The notes: generated from the sequence alone by a model not told the origin. A stretch of 64,000 nucleotides of DNA from Terrabacter sp. Root181 (GCF_001428505.1 NZ_LMHU01000001.1:1319813-1383812), one strand, 5' to 3'; positions 8,466-17,878 are shown, counted from the stretch's first letter. Numbers and translations are program-made.

Positions 8466-9591
8466 TCACGGGCGGAGGCCGCTAGCCACGCCGTCTTCGG
8501 GCGAGCGGGCTGCTCTAAGCCCGAGGCTTGTCGCCATGATTGACTCCGCGGCCCTGCGGGTTCGGTCTTCGGCCGTTGGCCAGAGGTGGGCGTAGGTGTT
8601 GAGAGTCGTCGTCGCTCTCGCGTGGCCCAGTGAGCGTTGGACGGTCACGACGTCGCAGCCGGCAGCGATGAGCCCCGAGGCGTAGAAGTGCGCAGGTCGT
8701 GGAGTTTGATGCCGACGAGGCCGGCCTCGCGCAGGGTCTTGCGCCACCAGTAAGCGACGGTGTTCTGGTGCGGTGGCTCTTCGCCGGCCCCGGCGAAGAG
8801 CCACCGCTGCTTGCCGGTGGTGCCGTGAGCGGCGACGTGCTCGGAGAGGACGGTGACGAGGCTGTCGGCGAGGTAGACAACGCGCTCTGATCCGTACTTC
8901 GGCGCCCGGACGTCGATGGCTCCACCGTTGACGCGCTGGACCTGGCGGGAGACCCTGAGCGATCTCCGGAGGAAGTCGATGTCGCCGAGCTGGACGCCGG
9001 CCGCCTCGCCCAGCCGCAATCCGGCGAAGGCGCACAGGGCGATGAAGGGCCGAAACCGCTCGTCGGCCACGACCATGAGCTGTCCGACGTCTTCGGGTGT
9101 GGGGATCGACATGGCGACGTCGGCACGGCGGCCGCGTGGGAGGCGCACTGTGTCGGTCGGGTCGGAGCCGATCACTCGGTCGTTGACGGCGGCGCGGAAC
9201 ACCGACCGGACGTTGAAATACCGCGTCTTGATCGTCCCGGGGGCGAGCCCGGCGGCATCCATCTGCTTGATCCACGTCTCGACGTCCGAGCGCCGGACCT
9301 CCTTCATCGGCTTCCCGGCGAAGGGCACGGATCTGGCCGCCAGCGACATCGCGAGCCTGGTGCCGGGTGCCCAGACCTGGCGGGCTGACCACTCGCCGAA
9401 GAACGCCGCGAACGTGATCCGGCCGGCCTTCGGGTCGGCGTAGGTGCCCGTGACGACGGCCGAGGTGACCGCGTCGAGCCACTGCTGGGCGTCGATCTTG
9501 CGGTCGAAGTGTCGCGAGTGCTCCTTCCGGACTCGTCGCGGTACCGCGCCCGCCACTTGCCGTTGGCTCGCTTGGCGATGTTTCCCGCCAT
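8466..9591 (-). pseudogene. tyrosine-type site-specific integrase, broken by two frameshifts
   Basis: The true start is probably ATG 9591, giving MAGNIAKRANGKWRARYRDESG, a common N-terminus of actinobacterial phage-type integrases. A single-base deletion near 9525-9530 then moves the frame to the long central part (SAM-like core-binding domain, then the catalytic Arg in FAGLRLGEAAG). A second deletion near 8689-8692 breaks the HDLRHFYAS box, because CGCCAC has become CGCAC. The last part, with LGHARATTTLNTYAH and its catalytic His and Tyr, is in another frame. Repaired, it would be about 375 residues, the usual size. It probably once acted on the ychF-end sites, but its distance from both ends (about 5 and 15 kb) is unusual. 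Confidence 0.85.
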
Positions 9592-9649
9592 GGTGATGCT
9601 CCTTCCGAGATCGCTCCATCGTCTCTCCGAGATCTGACGGCGGACAGTC

Positions 9650-9879
9650 TCAGCGGTGGTTCTGTGGACGGTTGGTCTGCTCGCTGAGCCAGAGGATGAG
9701 GTCGGCGCGCCAGTACCGGACGTGGCGGCCGAGCTCGAAGCTGCGCGGCCCGGACCCGAGGTGCGCCAGTAGCGCAGGGTGCCCTCAGGCACCCGGAGGA
9801 AGGCACAGGCCTCCTGGAGGGTGAGCATCTCGTCCCCGGCGTTCTTTGGGCGGAGAGTGGGGTGGTGTTGTGCGGTCAT
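9650..9879 (-). pseudogene. excisionase / MerR-like HTH protein, frameshifted
   Basis: ATG 9879 opens a reading frame with MLTLQEACAFLRVPEGTLRYWR, a helix-turn-helix of the excisionase type. A missing C near 9760-9764 (TGGCGCCACC reduced to TGGCGCACC) shifts it. In the correct frame it continues GSGPRSFELGRHVRYWRADL and ends at TGA 9650, giving about 76 residues if repaired. It lies 58 bp upstream of the integrase in the same direction, the classic xis-int order. Confidence 0.8.
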
Positions 9880-10052
9880 CGTGGCGCTCCTCGTTATCGG
9901 CGACAGTGAGCGTCGGCTCACGCCGGTCATCATGGGAGGGCGTTGTACCCGCCTTCGTACCCGCCCGGAGCTTCGCGTGGGAGGTACAAAGGGAGGGACG
10001 TTGGCATCGCCGCAGGTCAGGGCACGTCCCCACGAAAGTTCAGAAAATGTTG

Positions 10053-12736
10053 TCAACGCCCGACCGAGAGGCCCTTGAGCCCCGACTGACGTGACGGGCC
10101 GTGCCGTTGTTCTCGCTCTCGGTGCCGTCGTTCCCGGGCCGGTGGGGGCGCTTCCGGTCGCAGCGCGGGTCCGTACCGTTCGATGTCCTCGAGGGCGGCG
10201 TCGCGGGCGCGGGCAGGGCCGAGGTCGGACCGGTTGCGCGCGAACGCGTCGATCCACTGCTGCTTGGCGTCCTCGAGGGTCTCGGCGACCAGGTGCGCCG
10301 TGTTGCCGGCTCGGCCGCGGGTCATGGAGACGTACGCCGCTGCGGCGCCGGTGGAGTCGGTCAGGGCGACGTGGGCTCGGGGGACGGTCTCGCCCTGGGC
10401 TCCGTGGACGGTCGTGGCGTAGGCGAGCTCGACGTGCCCTCGCGCGTACTGGGCGGGGACGACCTGGTCTCGTCCCCGATCCTGGAGGGTCACCGAGCCG
10501 TCGCCGCCCACGCCGGTCACGGTCCAGGTCTGTCGGTTCGCGACGCGGAGGTCGGGGTCGTTGCGGCGCGTCGCGATTCGGTCGCCGACCGTGAGTGTCT
10601 CGCCGCGGCTGGTGGTCACCGTCGGGCGGCCTCCGGAGAGGGGATCGACGTCCGTGCGCTGCGCGCGGATGGCCGCGTTGAGGTCGGCGACCTGCTCACG
10701 GGTGTCGGCCATGACGAGGTCGCCGGCCGCACCGAGGCGCGCGAGAGCCGCTGTGCGCTCGACATCAGAGGGGTGCACGACGATCTGACCGCTTGCGAGA
10801 AGTGCGTCGAACACTTCGTCGCTTCGGTAGCCCTCGCGCATCCGGAGGCTCAGGATGGCGTAGGCCTCGTCGGTGAATCGGCGCACGGTCTCGAGGGTCA
10901 CGACCGCCGCCGGGTCCGCGTAGGCGACAGCGTGGTCGAGGACGCCGCCCCGGCCGACGGCCGGGAGCTGGTGGCGGTCCCCGATGAACGCGACCCGGGC
11001 GCCGGCTTCGTCGGCGACGGTGAGGAGCGCACGGGCGGTCTCCTGGTCGAGCATCCCGGCCTCGTCGACCACGAGCAGGTCCCCGGGTCGAAGGGCTGCC
11101 GACTCGCAGGGTCCGGGGTCGGACTGCCGGGACCAGTGCCCGTCGTCGTCCCAGCGCCAGCCGTGTTGGTAGATCAGCCACGCGGCGGAGTGTCCCTCGG
11201 CGCCGGTCTCACGCGCGGCCACGTCGGCGGCCTTCATCGTCGGGGTCACGACGACCAGTCGCCGACCGTGGTACGCCAGCTGCTGTCGGACAGAGCGCAG
11301 AACGGTGGTCTTGCCTGCTCCGGCGGCTCCCTCGACGACCACGAGGGGCGCAGTGCCCGTCAGCGCGCCGAGGGCGTCGTCGTGGACGGGCTCTTCCTGA
11401 TGCGGGGCGAGGCTGTCGGAATGTTGCAGATTGGTGGAGTGATCGGCGCGCCGGGCGATCCGGGCGATGAGGTCACCTCGACGGCCAGGACCCCAGGCGA
11501 GGTGAGAGATCGGACGTGTTCGGGGACGTCGCGTCGGGTCAGCAGCGGGGTGCAGCGCGCGACGGCCCGGGCAGTGACGTCCTCCGCCAGCTCGATCCGG
11601 GCGGCGGGGTCCGCGACGAGCGCCGTCTGGGCGAGCAGGACCTCGGTCTTCCCGCGAATGTCAGCCGTGTTCCAGGCCGACCGCCTGGCGCCGAGCATCG
11701 AGACGACCAGATCAGCGGCAGCGTCGCGGTCGATCCACCCCGGCAGCGTCCGCCGGAGGGGGACGGCGTTGGCCGAGTCTCGGTAGCCGACCTCGTGGAG
11801 CTCGCCGTTCCATCGGTCGACGAACTCGCGCCCGTCCATGGGCACAACCTTGTCGGGTCGCGCCTCCGCCCACGCCCGCCGGTCCCACACCTCACGCATC
11901 CGAGGACCCGGTTCTTGGTCGGGATGCCCGTCTCGCCAGTCGGCCTCGAGCCGGTCTACGTTGCGGCGGATCTGCGCGGCCCTGGCACTGAAGGCGCCGA
12001 CGTACGGCGCGAGCTCCCGGATCTCGCTCGTCTCGGGGTCGACGGTCAGTCCGTGCGCAGCCGGCACCGCCCGGAACTCCGGGTCGGTCGCGACGGCGGC
12101 GTGGCCGATGCCGTTGATCGCCTCGATGCTGTCCCGGACGCCGACGGAGTGGATGCCCCGCCAGGCGCTGGCCGCCCAGACGCGGGCATTGATCTGCAGG
12201 TGGAGGTGGCGGTGCGGGTCGCCCGCGCGAGACGTGTAGTGGCGGATGACCGCGGCCTCGATGGACTCGACGGGAACCTGGACCTGGCGCCCGCGAGGGC
12301 CGACGCGGGTGGTCGCGTGCGCTGCGATCCAGCTGACTATCTCGATGGCCGCCTTGTCCTGGGCTCGGTCCAGGGCTGCGGAGACTTCCGGGTACAGAGC
12401 GGCCGCAAGGGACCAGGTCTTGGGACCGTTGACCACGACCTCGACGAAGCGAATCGCGTTGTCGTCGGTTCGTATGTGGCCCTTGGCCGTCAGCGTGTCA
12501 AGGTCGATGCCGGCGACCCACTGCTCGTACAGCTCCCCGGTCATGCCGCCCAGGCTTCGCACGCCGTCGGGGGTGGCGATCAGCCGCATCGCGACGCCGC
12601 TGCCTTCCGCCAGGTAGTAGTCGTCCGCCCGCGACCGGTCGCGCTCGACGTAGGCCCGCGCGGCTCTCGGCGCTCCGCGGTAGAACTTCACCCCTCCGTG
12701 CACCCGGACCCCCGCCTTCACGATGTCCGTCGACAA
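10053..12736 (-). pseudogene. MobF/TrwC-family conjugative relaxase-helicase (TraA-like), one frameshift
   Basis: The N-terminal half is a MobF relaxase: a YYLAEG segment near the start and the three-histidine motif in GDPHRHLHLQI. The C-terminal half is a RecD/UvrD-type helicase with Walker A GAAGAGKTTVL, Walker B LLVVDEAGMLD and a late YAYVSMTRGR-type motif (here AAYVSMTRGR). A single missing G near 11472-11476 (GTGGACCTC reduced to GTGACCTC) splits it into two frames. I choose TTG 12736 as start because AGGGGTCC lies just upstream and a strong hairpin occupies 12763-12786; a longer frame to 12817 is less likely. It would nick at an oriT and pilot DNA into another cell's conjugation machinery. 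Confidence 0.85.
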
Positions 12737-12762
12737 CCAACGGACCCCTAGAAATGCCGCGT

Positions 12763-12786
12763 GGGCCGCCCGATTACGGGCGGCCC
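12763..12786 (-). repeat. perfect inverted repeat in the relaxase leader
   Basis: GGGCCGCCCG at 12763-12772 and CGGGCGGCCC at 12777-12786 pair perfectly around the loop ATTA. It lies 26 bp upstream of the relaxase start. It could be an oriT hairpin, an attenuator, or a structure that limits relaxase translation; there is no following T-run on the minus strand. Confidence 0.6.
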
Positions 12787-12827
12787 ATCTACGTCCTTCG
12801 TAGCATGGGTGCCGCATGGATGGAAGG

Positions 12828-12856
12828 CGTTGAAGGGCCGAAGTCCGTTGAAGGGC
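12828..12856 (+). repeat. 11-bp direct repeat, period 18 bp
   Basis: CGTTGAAGGGC occurs at 12828-12838 and again at 12846-12856. Two phased copies upstream of a relaxase gene suggest binding sites for a DNA-processing protein; no function is shown. Confidence 0.5.
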
Positions 12857-12872
12857 AGGAAGATTCCGAGCG

Positions 12873-12896
12873 TTGACGATAATCGATGATTGTCAA
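12873..12896. promoter_or_regulatory. 24-bp imperfect palindrome, candidate operator
   Basis: The sequence runs TTGAC..AT..ATCGAT..AT..GTCAA and 20 of 24 positions are symmetric around ATCGAT. The outline resembles operators of small winged-helix repressors of the ArsR/SmtB type, but no such regulator gene is next to it. It could control the relaxase or be part of an oriT. Confidence 0.4.
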
Positions 12897-13164
12897 TCAA
12901 AGGGTTCGTAGCGGAGGGCTGATCATGGGGTGCGGGGTGGGGCGTGTCTGCTGCGGGGTTCTATGGCTGTCGTGGTGGCCGACCTCGGGCTGATTCGGCG
13001 GTTATGCGAGAAGCATGGGCGCCCCAGGTGCGGGATCACGTGCACAGAGCACCGTGTGCCACACCGACCCAACCTGCGTCCCCAAGGGCTGACACCTACT
13101 GCCGTTATCCACAGGTGTACTCGGTGCGCTCATGGCCGTGCGCCAGGTGACCTAGCGTTGCGGG

Positions 13165-13821
13165 ATGTCGTTGAGGGTGCGGGTGCTCGCCGACGATGAA
13201 CCCTGCCAGCGACTCCTGCGGCTGGGTGCTGGCGCGCTGAGCGACGCCGAGCTCGTTGCTCTGGTCGCTGGCACCGAAGTTGAGGGATGCGACGACGTTG
13301 CCGTGGGCCACCAGCTGATACTGGAGTGTGGTGGACTGCGTGGTCTATCGATGGCCTTTCCCGAGGAGTTGATGCGATCACCCTGCACCGGACCGGTTGA
13401 GGCGGCGCGCCTGCTCGCCGCCTTCGAACTGGCGGGGCGGGCCACAGATGCGCCGACCAACCGCGTCGTGGACACGGCAGCCGCGATCGCTGAGCTGGTT
13501 TCGCCGGCGCTCGCCCGTGAGCGGCGGGAGAAGGTCGTTGTCCTGGTTGCCGACGCCGCCAACCGCGTGCTTCGCATAGTGCCTGTTGCGAGTGGCGGCT
13601 CGGATTCGAGTCCGTTGCCTGTCCGAGAGGTGCTGCACGCCGTGCTGCGGTACGACGGCCGCGCGTTCGCGCTGGCCCACAATCACCCGTCAGGTGATCC
13701 GACTCCGAGCGTCCAAGATCGTGAGGCGACGGCTGCGGCTGAACAAGCCGCCGATGCGGTCGGACTGCGGTTCCTGGACCACGTGGTTGTCGGGCGAAGC
13801 TCCTGGCGCAGCGTCAGGTGA
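13165..13821 (+). CDS. radC: RadC-family JAB/MPN-domain protein
   Basis: This 218-residue protein has an N-terminal helix-hairpin-helix-like segment (residues 15-90) and a C-terminal JAB/MPN metalloprotease-like domain with AHNHPSGDPTPS at 171-182, the His-x-His metal site and Ser/Asp typical of RadC, then DHVVVG near the end. RadC proteins are common on mobile elements and in defence islands; a role in DNA repair is doubted and the real activity is unknown. It converges on hsdS and the two overlap by 8 bp at their 3' ends. Confidence 0.85.
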   Translation: MSLRVRVLADDEPCQRLLRLGAGALSDAELVALVAGTEVEGCDDVAVGHQLILECGGLRGLSMAFPEELMRSPCTGPVEAARLLAAFELAGRATDAPTNRVVDTAAAIAELVSPALARERREKVVVLVADAANRVLRIVPVASGGSDSSPLPVREVLHAVLRYDGRAFALAHNHPSGDPTPSVQDREATAAAEQAADAVGLRFLDHVVVGRSSWRSVR

Positions 13822-14935
13822 GTTTGGCGAACGCCTTGTTCCGGGCGGCGGGAAGGATTGCTGCCCGTAGGTGTTCACGCTCTGCCTCGAAGCCCGCCAC
13901 GCGCAGCCTGCTCCGGTTCAGCGCGGCGATGCGCCGCTGAGATTCCGCGTCCGGATAGGGGATTCGCAGAGATAGCAGCGCGTCCGCGCTAACGCGCTCA
14001 CGCCGCGCGCCAATGCCTGTTGAAGTCGCCCGGAGAGCCTCCCAGAATCTCGGCCATCGACAGAGGGAGTCCACCCAATCGGGATCAACGCCCGCCTTCG
14101 GCGTGAACGTTACAAACTCCTGGGATACGACTGACCCCTCAAACCCCGGAGTTGCTATAGCGACCGCGCCCTCGAATGCCTTTAGGCGACTCATGACCAG
14201 TTGGCCCGTGTGAACGTAGCGGAGCTTGGCGTACTTCGTTTGCGACCCCGGCATTAGACCATGAGTGAAGAGGCCCCGACCGAAACTGAGAACGCCTGCG
14301 CGCTCGTAGACTGCTTCTCGATCGACAGGGAAGTCGTCCAGTTCGAGGTCCAATGCTGCCGCCAGCGGCGCATCGGGTCCCTCTCGCAGTAGGGCGTGGA
14401 TGGAGAGGTCCAGCTGCTCCGTCGTCGATGGGAACGGGCGCATGGCGGCTAGGCGGTCGAGGTGAGCGGCTACGCGCTGCTGCTCGGAGAGTTCTGGCAG
14501 ACCGATCACGATGTTCTCGAGGGCAGAGATGCTAAGGGTTCGGTTTCTGCCCGCTGAACCGGGTGAGGCGGTACGGAGTTGCGACAAGCCTGGCTCGGAG
14601 AGGAAGTAGTGCCACAGGTACCGAACATCGACTTGGTTGGCTCTGCGAGGGGTCCAGGTCATGAATCGGTGAGAGCCGATTAGTCCTCGCTCGCATTCCG
14701 AAGCGACCGCCAACGCGCCTTCCCAAGCGAAGACGTTGCTGATCACCAGATCGCCGGGCTCGATTCTGTAGACCTTCTTGCTGCCCAGTTGAGCACTAGT
14801 GGCGGCGGGCTTGTGGAAGACGCCCTTGCCGAACGAGCGGAGTCCCACCTCGACATACTCTTCGGCCGCGTCGAGCGCGACCCTGCGGCGCTGAAGCTCG
14901 AGGACATCTCCTAGCCGCACCTGATGCACCACCAT
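13814..14935 (-). CDS. hsdS: type I restriction-modification specificity subunit HsdS
   Basis: This 373-residue protein has two target-recognition domains separated by a conserved helix (LPELSEQQRVAAHLDRLAAM, residues 147-166) and ends with a second helix (SQRRIAALNRSRL). The two recognition domains look alike: TRD1 (about 31-93) has SFGKGVF, PGDLVISNVFAWEGALAVA and GSHRFMTW, while TRD2 (about 213-278) has SFGRGLF, TGQLVMSRLKAFEGAVAIA and SQEFVTF. The two half-sites may therefore be similar. HsdS selects the DNA site for HsdM and HsdR. The start shares a base with the hsdM stop (TGATG). Confidence 0.88.
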   Translation of the reverse strand: MVVHQVRLGDVLELQRRRVALDAAEEYVEVGLRSFGKGVFHKPAATSAQLGSKKVYRIEPGDLVISNVFAWEGALAVASECERGLIGSHRFMTWTPRRANQVDVRYLWHYFLSEPGLSQLRTASPGSAGRNRTLSISALENIVIGLPELSEQQRVAAHLDRLAAMRPFPSTTEQLDLSIHALLREGPDAPLAAALDLELDDFPVDREAVYERAGVLSFGRGLFTHGLMPGSQTKYAKLRYVHTGQLVMSRLKAFEGAVAIATPGFEGSVVSQEFVTFTPKAGVDPDWVDSLCRWPRFWEALRATSTGIGARRERVSADALLSLRIPYPDAESQRRIAALNRSRLRVAGFEAEREHLRAAILPAARNKAFAKLT

Positions 14936-16431
14936 CAGCCGTCGCTCCCGAGTTCATCTTGAAGGTCCCGGAGAGTCGCGAGGACCTGCTCCTCCACGGC
15001 GATGAGTTCCTTGACCAGCTCCTCGGGCGCGCGAAGCGCCAGGTCGTCGGCACGATGCGGGTTGCGGAGGTCGAGGTTGTAGCCGTCCTCCGCGAGCGTC
15101 GCGGCGTCCACCCTCCAGGCGTGTTCGTTCTCGACTCTTCGGACGCGGCCACGACCGCCCCACCACTCGGTGAGGTCGGCAAACTCTTCGTAGCGCAGCG
15201 GCTTGGTCTTCGTGTAGTTCTTCCGGCCCTCCGGGAGGGGGTGCTCGTAGAACCAGATGTGCTGCGTCGGTCCGCCGTACTCGAAGAAGAGCAGGTTGGA
15301 TGGAATGAGCGTGTACGGCGCGAAGACGCCATTGGGGAGCCGCACCACGGTGTGCAGGTTGAAGTCGGTGAGCAGCTTCTTCTTGATCCGGGCGGGCGCG
15401 CCCTCGTTGGCGAAGAGGACCCCGTTGGGGACGACGATCCCGCAACGACCCTTCTTCTTCTCAAGACGGGCCATCACCACTTGGAGAAACAGCCAAGCGG
15501 TCTCGGCCGTCCGCGAGTCCGCTGGGAAGTTCTCCAGGCTGCTGCTCTCCTCCTCACCCCCGAATGGTGGGTTGGTCAGAACGACGTCCACCCCAGCCTT
15601 CCGCTGGTCAGCCAGTGGGAAGGTCAGAGAGTTCGTGCGGGTGACGTTGGGCTGCTCTACCTCGTGTAGGAGCAGATTCATCTGGCACAGCAGGAAGGGA
15701 AGCGGCTTCTTCTCAAAGCCCATGATCGAGTCCTTGGCCTGGGCGATCTCCGCCGCGGATCGAGCCTGGGCACGCAGATGTTCGTACGCCTCGACCAGGA
15801 AGCCGCCCGTTCCTACGGCTGGATCGAGCACTGTCTGGCCCAAGCGCGGATCGACCTGCTCGACCATCAGCCGGATCACAGGTCGCGGAGTGTAGAACTC
15901 GCCGGAGTCCCCGGCAGCGTCACGCATCTCCCGCAACATCGACTCATAGAGATGCGCCATCGTGTGGATGTCGTCGGCTGATGTGAAGTGCACCTTGTCG
16001 ATCTGGTCAATGACGTCACCAAGGAGGTACCCGGACAGCATCCGGTTGATGGTCTCCTTGAACACCGACGCGAGCGTGGTCCGAGGGTCGCCCGCCTGCC
16101 CGGATCCCTCGAGCCTCGCGAGGCCCGGGAGCAGGGTGCCGTTGACCCAGTTGATCAGGGCCTCACCCTGCTTGCGCGTCGTTGGATCCGCTGCCCACGC
16201 GCTCCATCGGAGCTCCTCCGGCAGCGCCGGTCGATAGCCGGGGTCCACGATCATTCGGTTCTGCTCGAGGTCGTCGAACGCCTTCAAGAAGAGGAGCCAG
16301 GACAGCTGGGGGAGCCGATCCAGGTCACCGTTGAGGCCGGCGTCCTTGCGCATGATGTCGCGACTGGTCTTGATGACCGATGCCAGGCGCGCCTGCGGCG
16401 TCTGGGCAGCACTCTTAGCGGATGGGCTCAC
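14935..16431 (-). CDS. hsdM: type I restriction-modification DNA methyltransferase HsdM
   Basis: This 498-residue N6-adenine methyltransferase has an N-terminal helical HsdM domain (to about 150), the SAM-binding motif I DPAVGTGGF at 203-211 and the catalytic NPPF motif at 287-290. With HsdS it methylates the recognition site and protects host DNA. The GTG start at 16431 overlaps the abiEii stop (GTGA), so it is translated as part of the abiEi-abiEii-hsdM-hsdS series rather than directly after hsdR. Confidence 0.93.
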   Translation of the reverse strand: MSPSAKSAAQTPQARLASVIKTSRDIMRKDAGLNGDLDRLPQLSWLLFLKAFDDLEQNRMIVDPGYRPALPEELRWSAWAADPTTRKQGEALINWVNGTLLPGLARLEGSGQAGDPRTTLASVFKETINRMLSGYLLGDVIDQIDKVHFTSADDIHTMAHLYESMLREMRDAAGDSGEFYTPRPVIRLMVEQVDPRLGQTVLDPAVGTGGFLVEAYEHLRAQARSAAEIAQAKDSIMGFEKKPLPFLLCQMNLLLHEVEQPNVTRTNSLTFPLADQRKAGVDVVLTNPPFGGEEESSSLENFPADSRTAETAWLFLQVVMARLEKKKGRCGIVVPNGVLFANEGAPARIKKKLLTDFNLHTVVRLPNGVFAPYTLIPSNLLFFEYGGPTQHIWFYEHPLPEGRKNYTKTKPLRYEEFADLTEWWGGRGRVRRVENEHAWRVDAATLAEDGYNLDLRNPHRADDLALRAPEELVKELIAVEEQVLATLRDLQDELGSDG

Positions 16432-17282
16432 GGGTGGTTCTCCTCGGGGGTGACCGCTTCGGCGAAGAGGCGTACGGCGGTAGAGCGGGCAGTTGTGTAG
16501 TCGACGGGCAGGTCAAGCTCGGCGGCCATGGCCGCGTAGTCGAGCTGCCAGGATGCTGGGAACTCGGGGAGTTCTGCTGGCGGCGGCAACCCGTCACGCA
16601 CCTGCCATACGGTCTGGAGCCGTCCCTCGAGATCAGGGTGTGGAAGCAGTCCAGCTTCTGCGAGTAGTACGACGTCGACCAGGTCCTTGACGCGGCTGCT
16701 CGGTCGATCGCCGGCGTACGTCCGAGTCATCGCGTGGAACTTCTCGGCCGCGTGCTGGGCGACGTCCACCGCCGGCATGGCGGTGCTGCTCAGACGCTCG
16801 GCAAGGATCGGCGGATGCACCTCGACTGTGCCCACGGCACCGTCGATTTCCGCGCTCCGCGCGACGATATCGACGCGTAGCGGGGCGAAGACCTTGCCGC
16901 CGAGGAACGACGTGACGGTGAACTTCCAGCCAGGCTTGCCGGTCTCGTCGGCGGCGAGCGCTCTCGGTGCGGACACCTGGAAGGTCAGCCCGTCGTCCGC
17001 GTCGCCGTCGAGAGCATCCAATAGTCGGTCCTGCACTTCGGTACCGTCGAGGTCGTCCAGCATCACGAGGTCAAGATCCTTGGTCGCCCGCGCCTGAAGG
17101 CCGAGTCTCACCTCGAGAGCGAAGCCGCCCTTGAGCACCCAGCCGTCTGCAGCGGACAGCCGGACGAGGATCCGTTGAAAGACGAAGTGGCGACGGACTC
17201 GGTCCGGTGCGATCTCTCGCTCGGCTGCGACGTTGGCCAAGCGGTGGTTGATGCTGTCACGGAGTGCTCGGTCGACGGTCAC
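16428..17282 (-). CDS. abiEii: AbiEii toxin, nucleotidyltransferase of a type IV toxin-antitoxin pair
   Basis: I start it at GTG 17282, overlapping the abiEi stop as GTGA, giving 284 residues. It has the AbiEii/AbiGii nucleotidyltransferase signature: VLKGGFALEVRLG followed by RATKDLDLVM (GG...TKDxD), then a C-terminal helical part with VDVAQHAAEKFHAM and RVKDLVDVVLL. Toxins of this family block growth by adding nucleotides to cellular targets such as tRNA and cause abortive infection when not countered by AbiEi. A longer upstream frame exists but would run through the antitoxin gene. Its stop overlaps the hsdM start. Confidence 0.88.
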   Translation of the reverse strand: MTVDRALRDSINHRLANVAAEREIAPDRVRRHFVFQRILVRLSAADGWVLKGGFALEVRLGLQARATKDLDLVMLDDLDGTEVQDRLLDALDGDADDGLTFQVSAPRALAADETGKPGWKFTVTSFLGGKVFAPLRVDIVARSAEIDGAVGTVEVHPPILAERLSSTAMPAVDVAQHAAEKFHAMTRTYAGDRPSSRVKDLVDVVLLAEAGLLPHPDLEGRLQTVWQVRDGLPPPAELPEFPASWQLDYAAMAAELDLPVDYTTARSTAVRLFAEAVTPEENHP

Positions 17283-17872
17283 GGGGTCGTTGCTCCAAGC
17301 GCGCGCTCGATACGGAGTGCCGCACGGTCGCCAGCCCCGTCGGAGCGGGTGCGGAGCCGGCGCGCGGTCGTCAGGCCCTGGTCGAGCGCGCCAGCGACAG
17401 CAGCGTCGAGTTGCTCCTGCGTGGTGTCGCCTGCCGCGAGATCGAGCAGCGTGCGCAGCGGAGTGGTCACGCGCCAAGCGCCGTGGTCGAGGACTTCCGC
17501 GTCAGAGAGGTCGCTCGCATGCGTGACCACTGCAGGATCCACCGCTCGGAATCCTGGGGGGACAGACAGGTGTACGTGGCGCGGATCGAGCTCGCCGAGG
17601 TCGTGGACGAGCGCCGCCGAGTCGTGGGACACCACGCCACGGCCCTCGCTCCACAGGGTCCAGCGCACCCACTGGTCCTCGGGTGCTGCGGGCCAGTCGG
17701 GTAGACGGAACAGGCCACGGTCGATGCGCAGCCAGTTGCCACTATCGGCGTGGTACTTCTGAGCCTGGTAGCTGTATCCGAGGTCGAGAGCCTGGGCGGC
17801 GGTGAAGTAGCCAGCCTGGCTAAAGGCAAGGCGTTGCAGCGCCAGCCGCAGGTCTTGTCGGGTACCGGCCAT
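17279..17872 (-). CDS. abiEi: AbiEi antitoxin and autorepressor
   Basis: This protein of 197 residues begins MAGTRQDLRLALQRL and has the AbiEi-type winged helix (residues 12-55, FSQAGYFTAAQALDLGYSY then WLRIDRGLFRLP), followed by the C-terminal antitoxin domain with RTLLDLAAGD. AbiEi proteins repress their own operon and neutralise AbiEii. I choose ATG 17872 because TATGCT at 17879-17884 is a -10 box placed 6 nt upstream, giving a leaderless message; an ATG six codons earlier (17890) would start upstream of that box. It is the first gene of a four-gene overlapping series that also encodes HsdM and HsdS. Confidence 0.85.
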   Translation of the reverse strand: MAGTRQDLRLALQRLAFSQAGYFTAAQALDLGYSYQAQKYHADSGNWLRIDRGLFRLPDWPAAPEDQWVRWTLWSEGRGVVSHDSAALVHDLGELDPRHVHLSVPPGFRAVDPAVVTHASDLSDAEVLDHGAWRVTTPLRTLLDLAAGDTTQEQLDAAVAGALDQGLTTARRLRTRSDGAGDRAALRIERALGATTP

Positions 17873-17878
17873 GGTCGG

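Larger units (their letters stand above)
12737..13164. other. non-coding region upstream of the relaxase, candidate oriT
   Basis: No gene is apparent in these 428 bp. The left half is rich in structure: a perfect 10-bp hairpin (12763-12786), a short inverted repeat CTACG/CGTAG (12789-12803), an 11-bp direct repeat (12828-12838 and 12846-12856) and an AT-rich palindrome (12873-12896). MobF origins of transfer usually lie just upstream of the relaxase gene and are built of such repeats, so this is where an oriT is expected. From 12901 to 13164 I see only the leader of radC. Confidence 0.4.

Noticed and set aside
8645-9619. A 324-codon frame read as a complete integrase
   Set aside because: It lacks the true N-terminus and loses the HxxR box and the catalytic Tyr, which are found in the other frames; it is one piece of a frameshifted gene.
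8680-11480. Programmed frameshifting in the integrase, excisionase or relaxase
   Set aside because: None of the sites has a slippery heptamer with a following structure, and each shift is in the middle of a conserved motif, which fits loss of one base rather than recoding.
11360-12817. The N-terminal relaxase part as a separate, complete gene
   Set aside because: Its last 30 or so residues are out of frame with the family, and the helicase half continues directly in the next frame after a one-base loss.
12930-13199. A plus-strand frame of 89 codons with several Cys and His
   Set aside because: The Cys and His are not arranged as a known zinc motif, there is no ribosome site, and it overlaps the start of radC.
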